Virus record (IMG/VR): IMGVR_UViG_3300021961_000716
Location: 1 to 21,993 of that record
Source of the DNA: a virus
Strand: one strand, 5' to 3'
Length of the DNA: 21,993 nt
The notes beneath the pieces were generated by a model, which saw only the letters and a program-made list of their open reading frames with translations, ran no database searches and was not told the DNA's origin. The translations under genes and the position numbers were made by a program. Below are positions 1-8,332 of this stretch, piece by piece (position 1 is the first letter of the stretch; the number at the start of each line of letters is the position of its first letter).

Positions 1-3000
1 ATATCAATATCTCCAGTTGAAGTGCTCAGTGTCTTACTACCACCAGCAAACTTCATTGTGCTGGTTAGTGTGCCAGTTGTAGCACCTTGCGTAATAATAA
101 TTGTAGCACTTGTGCCAGCAACAGCATTGGTTAAACTGTTAATGGTTAAACCACCGCCTGTTGTAACTTGGAATATAGTGCCTGTGCTTACATCTAAGTT
201 AGCAGCAATATCACCACTTAGTGTGCCTAAACTGACCACAGTCTCGTTAAATTTTGTTAATGAAACATTACTTGGCTGTATTGGATCAACGGGTGTAAGC
301 ATGTCGTAGAACACATTACCAGCAGCATTGCTAAACTGCCAACGATCAGTTGACTCATTCCACAACAAGTAAGTTGAAGTAGCACTTGCACCGCGGTATA
401 CAGCAAATCCAGCATTTACATCACTTGCACCACCATAGTTAAAGTTTATACCAGCGGAAGTTGTTGATAGCACATCACTGTCATCAACACTTAACGTAGT
501 TTGAGGTTCATCTGGGTAAGCACCCTTTAGATTTTTAAGTGTTATTGTATGCGCAGTTATTGTGCTAACATTACCAATATCAATATTGCCTTGGTAATTA
601 CCAATAGCAGTGTTTGCACTATCACTGAAACTTGTTGTAACTGCTAAATTGCTTGCACTGCCAATAAAGATATTGCCTTCATTCAAGTTAGGTGTAGCGT
701 TTGTTCTGCCTGCACCAGCAACATTAATTGTGTTGCTGTTAGTTACAGTTGCTATCTTTTGAACAAACTGATCTTCACCAGATGGCTGTGTTTCTGTGAA
801 TGTGCCTGAGCCATCCACATACAGTTGAGCACCTACGGTAAAACCATGTGAAGTAAAGTTCATTTTACCACTGATAACAACTTCACCTGTTTCATTAGGT
901 GCAATGCTGTTTTTAACAACACCAAAGCCTGGCATTAGACTTGCATTGCCGCTGTCTGCTAACACAGCATCTGGTGTATCACCATGGTTATTACCATTTA
1001 GTGCAACAATGTCACCTTTGTTTAATGTGCCACCTGATGCGTTCCATATTACTGCTTGAATAGCACCATTAATATCGCCTTCAAATTGTGTAGTAGCAAT
1101 TATGTAATCGCCTTGAATATTAGCAGTTGTGGTTATATTACTGTCTGAACTAATAACAACATTTGTGTTTGGCAAATAAGTTTGTATTGCTGTATTTGCT
1201 CTATCAGTTGTATAGTAAAGGTTAGTGCCTTCTGCTAAGTCTGAAGTTGTTTTAGTAGTAAGCCAAGCATCACTATTTGTGTTGCCTCTATCAGTTGTCC
1301 AATAAAGATTAGTGCCTTCAGTGAGATCTGATGTTGTTTTAGTTGTTAGCCAAGCATCGCTTGCAGTGTTTGCTCTATCAGTTGTGAAGTATAAGTTATC
1401 ACCTTCATCTATATCAGTTGTGGTTAAACTTTCACTAATAACTCCATTAGCAAAATTGATATTGCCACTACCACTAATATAAGATTCAACTAGTGCATTA
1501 CTATAATAAAGATTAGTTGATCCTTCAGTGATTTCATCTGTGGTTAATGTAACAACACCTGTTTGTCCATTTACGCTGTCGACATTAGCAGTTGTGCTTG
1601 TTAAGTAAGCATCCATTGCGCTGTTAGCACGATCAGTTGTGAAGTATAAGTTACCGTTTTCAGCAATATCGCCAGTGTCTAATACCACAACACCTGTTTG
1701 ACCATTTACACTTTCAACAGCCTGCTCACCAATAACAATAGTGTTGCTGCCGTCTGACACTTCCCAACGATCCAGTGTTTCATTCCATATGATATAACTG
1801 TTAGTTAATGCACCACCAGAACGATCAACATATATAAATGCATCGCGTGGTGTAGCATTACCATAGTTAAGAGTAATACTGTTATCTAATACCTGCAGGT
1901 CTTGTGTATTAACATAATTAATATTGCCGCTAACTTCTAAGTTGCCACCAACTGTTAAATCATTACTGCCAATATAAGCAATAACATCTGCGTTGGTTAA
2001 CAACGTTGGTAAATTACTTAAACTTGTATAGTCGACACCTAAACCATCAACAAAAGTCTTTGTTACACGATTGTCAATGTCAGTGTTTGCTCTGCTTGTT
2101 GTATAATATAAATTAGAGCCTTCTGTTAAATCAGTTGTGGTATAATTTAGTAGTGTATTAGTTAATGCACTACCATCACCTAATAGATATGCAGCACTGA
2201 TATTGCCAGTTGCAGTAATATTGCCTGAACTAAAACTAACACCAGTAACATCATCTTCTTTGAGTTCAAGCGTGTTACTAGTTTCGGCTAATTCAAGACT
2301 ATACTTTTTAGCAGTGTGGCTTGGAGTAATATCATACTCAAGAAGCGGGCACGGAAATGGGATTGGATTTGTTGTAACTAATCCTCTACCCACCCAACTT
2401 GTTCCTGTTACTGTAGCCCAAGTTAGCGGAGTAGTTAATCCACTGTCCTCAAATACACCATAATATACTTGGTTAGCGAAAGTTCTTCCTCTCTTTAGAT
2501 ATCCAATATTACTATTATTGGTCCAAGTAACTAAGTCTTGTATAAAACTAAAACCTGTTCCAACAAAATAAACTGGTGTTGCATCATCAAGAGGTTGATT
2601 ACCTAAATAATTTATACCAATAACAACCGTATCAGCATCTTCTGTGATCTGACCATATGTGCCACTTGTAACATATTGCCAACCCCAATCAGGTAGTCTT
2701 GCTTTTGATCCTACACGGCGGTCTAATTCAATAACCATATCACCAACAACAGGTTGAGCATTACCGCCATTATGACCGCCATTAGTAACAGTTAAACGGC
2801 TACCACTGTCAGCACTCACATTAGCACTGTTCATTTCTACCCAAGTGCGTTTGGTTTCGCTACTCCAGTTACCACGTGTGCCTTTACCAGCACCAAAACC
2901 CGTCTGATTTTCAGCAACAGGACCTATAATAACAGGTCTGCGTGTTTCACCTGAAGGTTTATTAGAACCTAAATATAATCCACCATCTTCATAAGTTAAG

Positions 3001-6000
3001 AAAACATCGCGAAGTGATTTATTAGCCGCATTTACAGTATCAGGTCGGCTATTAGCAACAAAAGACATATTTGTTTTGCCACCGTAAGCACCATCAGTCC
3101 AATCTTCACCTGCGGATACTGATATATAAGCACTTGGTATTCCTTCACCACCAGGTAAAGAACCACCACCATAACTGGTCCAACCAATCTTACCTAATTC
3201 TTGATTGTCTCTTGCATACCAACCTGTGCTTGGTTCATTTAGATTACCATTATAACTTCTAAATAATAATTCTGCAGCACCATAATCTAGACTGTTTTCT
3301 TGGCGTGTTAAATCAGTAAAATTACCAAGTTGTAGTCTTGGAATGAATGAATTTTGGCTACCTTGTGAGGATGAACCTATTAACGCATAGTCACTAGCAT
3401 ATGGTGTAATACCATCATAGCCTAGGCTAATACCAAAACCAGATTGACCATTATCAAACATTTGGCTTGTTGTTAGTGTATTAGCACCTACAACCAATCC
3501 ATCTTTCATTCCAAAGTAAGTTTTATCACTGCTTACTAAACTAACTTTACCTTGTGTATAATGACCATATGTTCTAAAGTTAGATTCGCTCATGTTGAGA
3601 CTATAATCACTGCTACTGCCCGCAGTGTATGTGAAGTCACCTGCTACAGGACCACTTATTGGATAAGCATACACATTAGTTGAAAGCATCTTAGCAGGAC
3701 CAACACTTGCAGGACTACGGGCTCCACCATACACATCATACTCACTTAATACACCAACTAAGAATCCAGTTTCAGTGTCACGCATTGTTTGCATGAAGAA
3801 ACTGTTGTTACCAAATATATTAGTAGCAGCCAATACACTGGTAAATTCAAAATCGCTGGTTGCTGGATTATTCATTGTAACAGTTAAATTACCTGTATCA
3901 ATTGAAGTAATATATGTTCCTGCAGGGAATGGAGTTTGTGTTCCTTCTGTGCCGCCATCACCTAATGTTAAATTGTTGTAGATGCCACTTAATGGTCCTG
4001 TAGTATACATTGGCGACATACCAGTAACAATGTTATTAATCAATGTAGAAATATTGCCAGTGCCAACAATTGGTTTAGTTCGTAATGGGAAAGTAGTTGC
4101 GTTAGCAGTTTCGCGGTATGTTTCCATACCTGTTAACTGTATTGTTGCACTACCACTTACAACATTACCTGTAAAACAATATGCGTTTATATCAGTAGCA
4201 CCTGAGTATGTAATAAGTCTTGTAGAAGTAAGTTGGTTAAAATTACTTGAAGGTTGTGATTTTGTATAACCATAACCGCCTGTCATGTTAAGCACATCAG
4301 TCAATACTTGATTTGCGCCTAATGCTTCAGTAAATGTAAAGCCACCAACACCATCACCAAGTGATATTTTGTTTAGACTTTCTGCCTGTATGCTGTTAAC
4401 ATTAGCAAGTGCATTAGTGAGACTGATTACGCCACTGTTAACAAGAATATTTTCACTGCCTACAACATAGTTGTCAATTGCAGTGTTTGCTCTTGCAGTT
4501 GTAAACCAAACATTACCTGTGCCTTCTGGTAGATCATCAGATGTATAAGAACTGCTACCAGCAACAGCAATATTAGCACCACCAAAACTTAGCACACCAT
4601 TTGCGGCTGAGATAGCAGTGTCATCTAAGTAAATTGAAGTGCCACTTAGATATAAATCTTTCCAACGATTAGAAGGATTGCCTAATGTATATACACTATT
4701 TGCACTAGGCAGTATGTTTCCGCCTACATTTAGATCATTAGCACCTAAGTAAGTGGTAATAGCAGTATTTGCTCTTGCAGTTGTGAAGTATAAATTACCA
4801 TTTTCTGCAATATCACCTGTGTCTAATACAACAATACCTGTTTGACCATTAACACTTTCTACAGCTTGCTCACCAATAACTATTGTGTTACTACCATCTG
4901 ACACTTCCCAACGGTCAAGTGTTTCATTCCATTTGATATAACTGTTAGTTAATGCACCGCCAGAACGATCAACATATATAAATGCATCTCTAGGTGTAGC
5001 ATTACCATAATTTAATGTAATTTGATTGTCTAATACTTGTAAGTCTGTGGTATTAACATAGTTAATGTTACCAAGAACTTCTAAATTGCCGCCTACTGTA
5101 AGCGGAACAGTTGCAATATACGCAACAACATCGCTGTTGCTTACACCACTATCAGATGCCCAACTTACAATACCATTAGCATCTGTTTTTAATATTTGAT
5201 TAGCAGTGCCTCTGACATTAGGTAAAACAAAATTTTGATTAGCAGACACATTACCAATACTAATAGTTCCATGTGCATCTATACTTAAAACCTCATATGT
5301 GCCTCCTGATACAGCAAACGGATCTCCACCGCCAAATCTTATTAATTTAAATTTAGCGCCGTCTGCACTCTGGAATGATGGTTTCAAATCCATTATAATA
5401 TTACCATCATCCCTAATACCAAAATGTATACCGCTAGGATCATCATTTGCAATTGGTGCACTTGCAAATACTATATTACTAAGTTGATCACCATCTGTGT
5501 CCATTGCAATTCTTACACCAGAATGACTGTATATGTGCAATGGTTTGGTATCTTCTAGTTTAAAAATTTGTGGTGAATCAGTGCTATCTGTAAAAATAAT
5601 TGTGCCTAGACTTGTAATATTACCAGATGAAATAATATTACCTGTAACAGAATGATCAGTATTTAAATAATTAGATATGGCAGTATTTGCTCTTGCAGTT
5701 GTGTAGTAAAGATTTATATTACCTTCTGCTAAATTATCTGTTGTAAAATCTGCAAGTATGTTGTATGAATTCATGCGCACAACACTTGTGTAATATGTTG
5801 TGCCATCGGATATAATATTAAATATAGTCTCTTGGTTAATACCAGTATCTATATCAGTAGCATTGGCAACAAAATCCCATGCTGTCCAATTGGAAGTATA
5901 TGTTGTTGTATCTAATATTTTACCACCAAAATTATCTTGTTTGGCAATTATAGTAAAAGTTTCGCCGGCATCAATATTAGAAATAGTAATACCAGTAATA

Positions 6001-6566
6001 TTACCTGTTAGTGTAATTCTTTGTGTTTTACCATCATTAACATCTAAGGATATATTGCCAGTAACATTACCAGCATCATAATAAGTTTCTAAGTTTAATG
6101 CTGTGGTATCTAATCCAATAATACCTGTATTAGTATCAAATGTAATTGGACTTGTATTACTGAATAATGTTTTTATTTCATTAGGTGTTACTCTAGTATA
6201 CTCAATGACACCTGTTGTAGAATTATATGCAATATTTCCTACTCCAGTGCCTGCATTAATAGCACTAAAATGTGCTCTTACTTCACTTGCACTTGGTCCA
6301 GTGTATGTAAATACACCAGTTATATTACTGTAAGTTAAACTACCATCGCCGCCTGCATCAACAACACTAATACTTTCTCTAACTTGTTCTACTGATATTT
6401 GACCTTCTGTTACAACAACATTAAAAGGAGTATTAGTAACACTTACATTTGTTTGGGTTGTGGTAATATTAGCAACTAAAACACCATCTTCACTGACAGT
6501 GATGTTGCTGGGAGTAGAAGTAACTGCAATGTTACTTAATGTGCTTGAAACTGTTACATTAGCCAT
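1..6566 (-). CDS. Giant modular tail-fibre/virion structural protein, partial (C-terminus off the left edge)
   Basis: Starts at ATG 6566 behind a good AAGGAG site that overlaps the stop of the upstream 166-aa gene. The frame stays open for 2188 codons to the window edge. The N-terminus has Val/Thr/Asn-rich beta repeats (NITVSE, FNVVVTE), then short TGV-centred repeats (TGVFTYTGPSASEVRAHFSA at about residues 85-105). Nine copies of a motif like EGxNLYYTTxRANTAIxxYL follow. Two near-identical modules contain RDAFIYVDRSGG and WNETLDRWEVSDGSN, and a diverged third copy lies near residues 2022-2085. A separate domain near residues 1800-1960 has the pattern SGGTLNKGDIVALNG...MPGFGV. I recognise the repeat style from very large structural proteins of marine phages. 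The likely role is a virion fibre or appendage for host contact, inferred from repeats and position at the end of the tail operon. No catalytic motif was seen, and any C-terminal chaperone or receptor-binding tip lies outside the window. Confidence 0.88.
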   Translation of the reverse strand, partial: MANVTVSSTLSNIAVTSTPSNITVSEDGVLVANITTTQTNVSVTNTPFNVVVTEGQISVEQVRESISVVDAGGDGSLTYSNITGVFTYTGPSASEVRAHFSAINAGTGVGNIAYNSTTGVIEYTRVTPNEIKTLFSNTSPITFDTNTGIIGLDTTALNLETYYDAGNVTGNISLDVNDGKTQRITLTGNITGITISNIDAGETFTIIAKQDNFGGKILDTTTYTSNWTAWDFVANATDIDTGINQETIFNIISDGTTYYTSVVRMNSYNILADFTTDNLAEGNINLYYTTARANTAISNYLNTDHSVTGNIISSGNITSLGTIIFTDSTDSPQIFKLEDTKPLHIYSHSGVRIAMDTDGDQLSNIVFASAPIANDDPSGIHFGIRDDGNIIMDLKPSFQSADGAKFKLIRFGGGDPFAVSGGTYEVLSIDAHGTISIGNVSANQNFVLPNVRGTANQILKTDANGIVSWASDSGVSNSDVVAYIATVPLTVGGNLEVLGNINYVNTTDLQVLDNQITLNYGNATPRDAFIYVDRSGGALTNSYIKWNETLDRWEVSDGSNTIVIGEQAVESVNGQTGIVVLDTGDIAENGNLYFTTARANTAITTYLGANDLNVGGNILPSANSVYTLGNPSNRWKDLYLSGTSIYLDDTAISAANGVLSFGGANIAVAGSSSYTSDDLPEGTGNVWFTTARANTAIDNYVVGSENILVNSGVISLTNALANVNSIQAESLNKISLGDGVGGFTFTEALGANQVLTDVLNMTGGYGYTKSQPSSNFNQLTSTRLITYSGATDINAYCFTGNVVSGSATIQLTGMETYRETANATTFPLRTKPIVGTGNISTLINNIVTGMSPMYTTGPLSGIYNNLTLGDGGTEGTQTPFPAGTYITSIDTGNLTVTMNNPATSDFEFTSVLAATNIFGNNSFFMQTMRDTETGFLVGVLSEYDVYGGARSPASVGPAKMLSTNVYAYPISGPVAGDFTYTAGSSSDYSLNMSESNFRTYGHYTQGKVSLVSSDKTYFGMKDGLVVGANTLTTSQMFDNGQSGFGISLGYDGITPYASDYALIGSSSQGSQNSFIPRLQLGNFTDLTRQENSLDYGAAELLFRSYNGNLNEPSTGWYARDNQELGKIGWTSYGGGSLPGGEGIPSAYISVSAGEDWTDGAYGGKTNMSFVANSRPDTVNAANKSLRDVFLTYEDGGLYLGSNKPSGETRRPVIIGPVAENQTGFGAGKGTRGNWSSETKRTWVEMNSANVSADSGSRLTVTNGGHNGGNAQPVVGDMVIELDRRVGSKARLPDWGWQYVTSGTYGQITEDADTVVIGINYLGNQPLDDATPVYFVGTGFSFIQDLVTWTNNSNIGYLKRGRTFANQVYYGVFEDSGLTTPLTWATVTGTSWVGRGLVTTNPIPFPCPLLEYDITPSHTAKKYSLELAETSNTLELKEDDVTGVSFSSGNITATGNISAAYLLGDGSALTNTLLNYTTTDLTEGSNLYYTTSRANTDIDNRVTKTFVDGLGVDYTSLSNLPTLLTNADVIAYIGSNDLTVGGNLEVSGNINYVNTQDLQVLDNSITLNYGNATPRDAFIYVDRSGGALTNSYIIWNETLDRWEVSDGSNTIVIGEQAVESVNGQTGVVVLDTGDIAENGNLYFTTDRANSAMDAYLTSTTANVDSVNGQTGVVTLTTDEITEGSTNLYYSNALVESYISGSGNINFANGVISESLTTTDIDEGDNLYFTTDRANTASDAWLTTKTTSDLTEGTNLYWTTDRGNTNSDAWLTTKTTSDLAEGTNLYYTTDRANTAIQTYLPNTNVVISSDSNITTTANIQGDYIIATTQFEGDINGAIQAVIWNASGGTLNKGDIVALNGNNHGDTPDAVLADSGNASLMPGFGVVKNSIAPNETGEVVISGKMNFTSHGFTVGAQLYVDGSGTFTETQPSGEDQFVQKIATVTNSNTINVAGAGRTNATPNLNEGNIFIGSASNLAVTTSFSDSANTAIGNYQGNIDIGNVSTITAHTITLKNLKGAYPDEPQTTLSVDDSDVLSTTSAGINFNYGGASDVNAGFAVYRGASATSTYLLWNESTDRWQFSNAAGNVFYDMLTPVDPIQPSNVSLTKFNETVVSLGTLSGDIAANLDVSTGTIFQVTTGGGLTINSLTNAVAGTSATIIITQGATTGTLTSTMKFAGGSKTLSTSTGDID
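309..500 (-). repeat. Diverged third copy of the fibre module
   Basis: Encodes DSDVLSTTSAGINFNYGGAS followed by AVYRGASATSTYLLWNESTDRWQFSN. This lines up with ITLNYGNA, IYVDRSGG and WNETLDRWEVSDGSN of copies A and B. The spacing is similar but the identity is much lower, so it is an older paralogous module. It lies close to the left edge. Confidence 0.7.
1602..2000 (-). repeat. Duplicated fibre module, copy A
   Basis: Encodes a segment from LTNADVIAYIGSNDLTVGGN through INYVN, ITLNYGNATPRDAFIYVDRS, WNETLDRWEVSDGSN and ESVNGQTGVVVLDTGDIAEN to an LYFTTDRAN motif. It matches copy B at 4746-5140 almost residue for residue, for example S/L before GNINYVN, I/K before WNETLDRW and V/I after GQTG. 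Most DNA differences fall at third codon positions. In protein order it is the second copy (about residues 1523-1655). Confidence 0.9.
4746..5140 (-). repeat. Duplicated fibre module, copy B
   Basis: The N-terminal partner of the module at 1602-2000 (about residues 476-607 of the giant protein). It encodes SDVVAYIATVPLTVGGN, then INYVN, ITLNYGNATPRDAFIYVDRS, WNETLDRWEVSDGSN and LYFTTARANTAITTYL. About 3.1 kb of mostly unrelated coding sequence separates the two copies, so this is a dispersed intragenic duplication and not a tandem one. Confidence 0.9.
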
Positions 6567-6576
6567 GTTTGTCTCC

Positions 6577-7077
6577 TTACACTAAGGAAACAAAATTAGC
6601 TTCAGTTGTTGGATCACCCAGTGTTACACCTGGTTCATAACGTTCGATTACAGCCCAACGGTGCATGTCTTGTTGATCAGGAGAACCGGGTATGGTCCAT
6701 TGGAATGCAACTACTGTCATTACAACTTTTTCACGAGCATTTGGAATAATCTTACCAGTATATCTATTTTGTGGAATAGTAAAAGTAACTATGCCTGAAC
6801 TTGCACTGGTGTTATTAATTAATGAATTACTTACATTGCCAACAGTATTCATATAACCAATTACATTAGTGTCAGTAAAGTTAGGATCACCTGTTACACG
6901 ATCATATGTAACACTGTCTAACACTAGTGTTTGGTAATCAGCACTAAAAGTATATGCGCTTACGTTTGTGCCAAAGTTATATGTATATGTTTTTTGACTG
7001 CGGGGAAATAATTCAATTACTTGAACATTGTCTGCACCGCCGATATAAGATTTGAAATCTAGAAGTCTTCCACTCAT
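6577..7077 (-). CDS. Virion-associated protein of unknown function (166 aa)
   Basis: Begins at ATG 7077 with an AGGAG site 8 nt upstream and ends 10 nt before the giant fibre gene, whose ribosome-binding site overlaps this stop codon. The sequence is beta-rich. It opens MSGRLLDFKSYIGGADN, has a PRSQKTYTYNF segment, and ends with VVAFQWTIPG, HRWAVIERYEPGV and TTEANFVSLV. There is no signal peptide, membrane helix or catalytic motif. Position between the adhesin and the giant fibre gene, and the tight coupling to the latter, suggest a fibre-base, adaptor or baseplate-periphery role. That role is inferred; I do not recognise a named family. It is the first gene after a 78-nt gap holding a hairpin, so it may be expressed as a unit with the fibre gene. 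Confidence 0.8.
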   Translation of the reverse strand: MSGRLLDFKSYIGGADNVQVIELFPRSQKTYTYNFGTNVSAYTFSADYQTLVLDSVTYDRVTGDPNFTDTNVIGYMNTVGNVSNSLINNTSASSGIVTFTIPQNRYTGKIIPNAREKVVMTVVAFQWTIPGSPDQQDMHRWAVIERYEPGVTLGDPTTEANFVSLV

Positions 7078-7100
7078 TTGCTCGTCTCCTGAAGGGGCTT

Positions 7101-7124
7101 GTGTTAGAACTAAGGCTCTAACAC
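7101..7124 (-). promoter_or_regulatory. Perfect 8-bp hairpin in the gap before the 166-aa gene
   Basis: GTGTTAGA and TCTAACAC form an 8-bp perfect stem around an 8-nt loop. It lies in the transcript between the adhesin stop (7156) and the ribosome-binding site of the next gene. No T-run follows, so it is not a standard terminator. An RNA-processing or stability element, or a protein-binding inverted repeat, would fit. No convincing -35/-10 pair was found in this 78-nt gap. Confidence 0.5.
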
Positions 7125-7155
7125 CGTATTATGTATTTATGCTATTTTTAAATTT

Positions 7156-8322
7156 TTATGGACTTAACACGTTATATGTGGTTGCTATTGGCAATTCTAT
7201 ATAGATTGAACCACTACCACCATTACCATAAGTTAACGCAGGTGCTCCAACAGCTCCCACATGCGGTGCATAACCACCGCCACCGCCTCCGCCAGTGCCG
7301 TTAACGCCATCTAGACCGCCAAATCCACCGCCCTCGCTTGCTACGCCTCTATAATTTGCCCATGGCACATTACCATCCGGCCATTGCCCATGGAATATGT
7401 AAGAGCCGCCACCGCCTCCACCACCATATTCTCTGCCTGATATGACACTGCTATTACCTATTTTACCAGTGCCACCTGTTACAATAAAACTACCATCTAT
7501 ATCTGGAAATAATGGTGCATTAAAAACAGGTGCCGCGCCTGTCCCATTACGTGAATTACCACCTTCACCACCATAAACATCAGATTGATTTGTGTCTGCA
7601 CGATACCAAAATTGATATTGAGTTGGACCGCCTAATGCTGTTAATCCAAATATAGAACTATTAGTTCCAGCTGTAGCACTAGGGCCTCCTAAACCACCTG
7701 ACCCTACAGTAGCAATAGCATTACCAGCAGAAATTGTATTTGCTAATGTTGTAGTAATAATAAGATTACCACCATGACCACCTTTGTATTGGCCACCTCC
7801 ACCTCCACCAACCATTTCTATATAGATTGGTGTAGTATCTGTTGTTATCCATGGGTCTGATGCTTTTGTTATTGATAATGTTGTATTACTATTAATAGTA
7901 ATTGAAGTATTTGACCCATTTGTTCCTTGCACACCGCCTGTTATTTGTGTTACGCTTGCTACAGTTAATATTGTTATATTTGATGTAGTAGCAAATGTTT
8001 CTAATCCATCAACTCTTTGCACTTGCAAATAAAATGTCCCACTATCGCTAGTGCTTACTGGATCAATTGATTTTATTATTGTAGCATTTCCATTAATATC
8101 TAAATTAAATGTATCTGTTAATGTATTATCTATAAATGCAGTTGAATTGACACCTGTAATTGTATAACGCATGGTTTGTTGATTTGTTAAATTAGATGTA
8201 ACTGAAAAGATAACACTATTAGCATTGGCAATAGTATAATCTACTGCAAACTCTGCAACAATAGCATTTGCAGTTTCTCCACCTGCAACATATCTTCCAA
8301 AGAATCCAAATCTGTTACTCAT
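7156..8322 (-). CDS. Polyglycine-rich tail adhesin candidate (388 aa)
   Basis: Residues 1-130 form a beta-rich, Thr/Asn/Val-rich domain resembling an immunoglobulin-like sandwich. From about 168 to 375 the protein is rich in glycine runs: MVGGGGGGQYKGGHGG at 170, EYGGGGGGG at 299, TGGGGGGGY at 343. It closes with GNGGSGSIYIELPI. Glycine-rich domains of this type occur in phage tail fibres, and glycine-rich loops form the receptor-binding tip of gp38-type adhesins of T-even-like phages. Position just downstream of the J-like hub supports a tail-tip, host-recognition role. The start ATG at 8322 is 10 nt after the hub stop and has only a weak GGA upstream, so translation may depend on coupling. 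The receptor cannot be read from the sequence. Confidence 0.75.
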   Translation of the reverse strand: MSNRFGFFGRYVAGGETANAIVAEFAVDYTIANANSVIFSVTSNLTNQQTMRYTITGVNSTAFIDNTLTDTFNLDINGNATIIKSIDPVSTSDSGTFYLQVQRVDGLETFATTSNITILTVASVTQITGGVQGTNGSNTSITINSNTTLSITKASDPWITTDTTPIYIEMVGGGGGGQYKGGHGGNLIITTTLANTISAGNAIATVGSGGLGGPSATAGTNSSIFGLTALGGPTQYQFWYRADTNQSDVYGGEGGNSRNGTGAAPVFNAPLFPDIDGSFIVTGGTGKIGNSSVISGREYGGGGGGGSYIFHGQWPDGNVPWANYRGVASEGGGFGGLDGVNGTGGGGGGGYAPHVGAVGAPALTYGNGGSGSIYIELPIATTYNVLSP

Positions 8323-8332
8323 CGGTCATCCA

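Larger units (their letters stand above)
1190..5745 (-). repeat. Nine dispersed LYYTTxRAN protein repeats
   Basis: On the plus strand the repeat appears as variants of gctctTgcagttgtgtagtaa and lies near 1195-1250, 1285-1335, 1370-1425, 1500-1555 (degenerate), 1615-1680, 2086-2145, 4480-4550, 4760-4825 and 5680-5750. The protein consensus is TTxDLxEGxNLYYTTxRANTAIxxYL. Three copies are close together at 1195-1425 and the rest are dispersed. Spacing is irregular and codon use varies, so selection acts on the protein and this is not a DNA-level array. Confidence 0.85.

Noticed and set aside
1195-1425. Regularly spaced short repeats that look like a CRISPR array or direct-repeat locus
   Set aside because: Repeats are imperfect, in frame, differ mostly at third positions and translate to LYYTTxRAN. 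They are protein repeats.
22-6333. Several plus-strand open frames within 1-6500
   Set aside because: They are antisense shadows of the giant minus-strand gene. They lack ribosome-binding sites and their composition mirrors the repeats of the real protein.
7134-7141. CATAAATA resembling a T4 late promoter; an exact TATAAATA on the minus strand at 21757-21764
   Set aside because: The first is one base off. The second lies at the end of a gene and points into the terminator. In AT-rich DNA such octamers occur by chance, and no consistent series exists upstream of genes.
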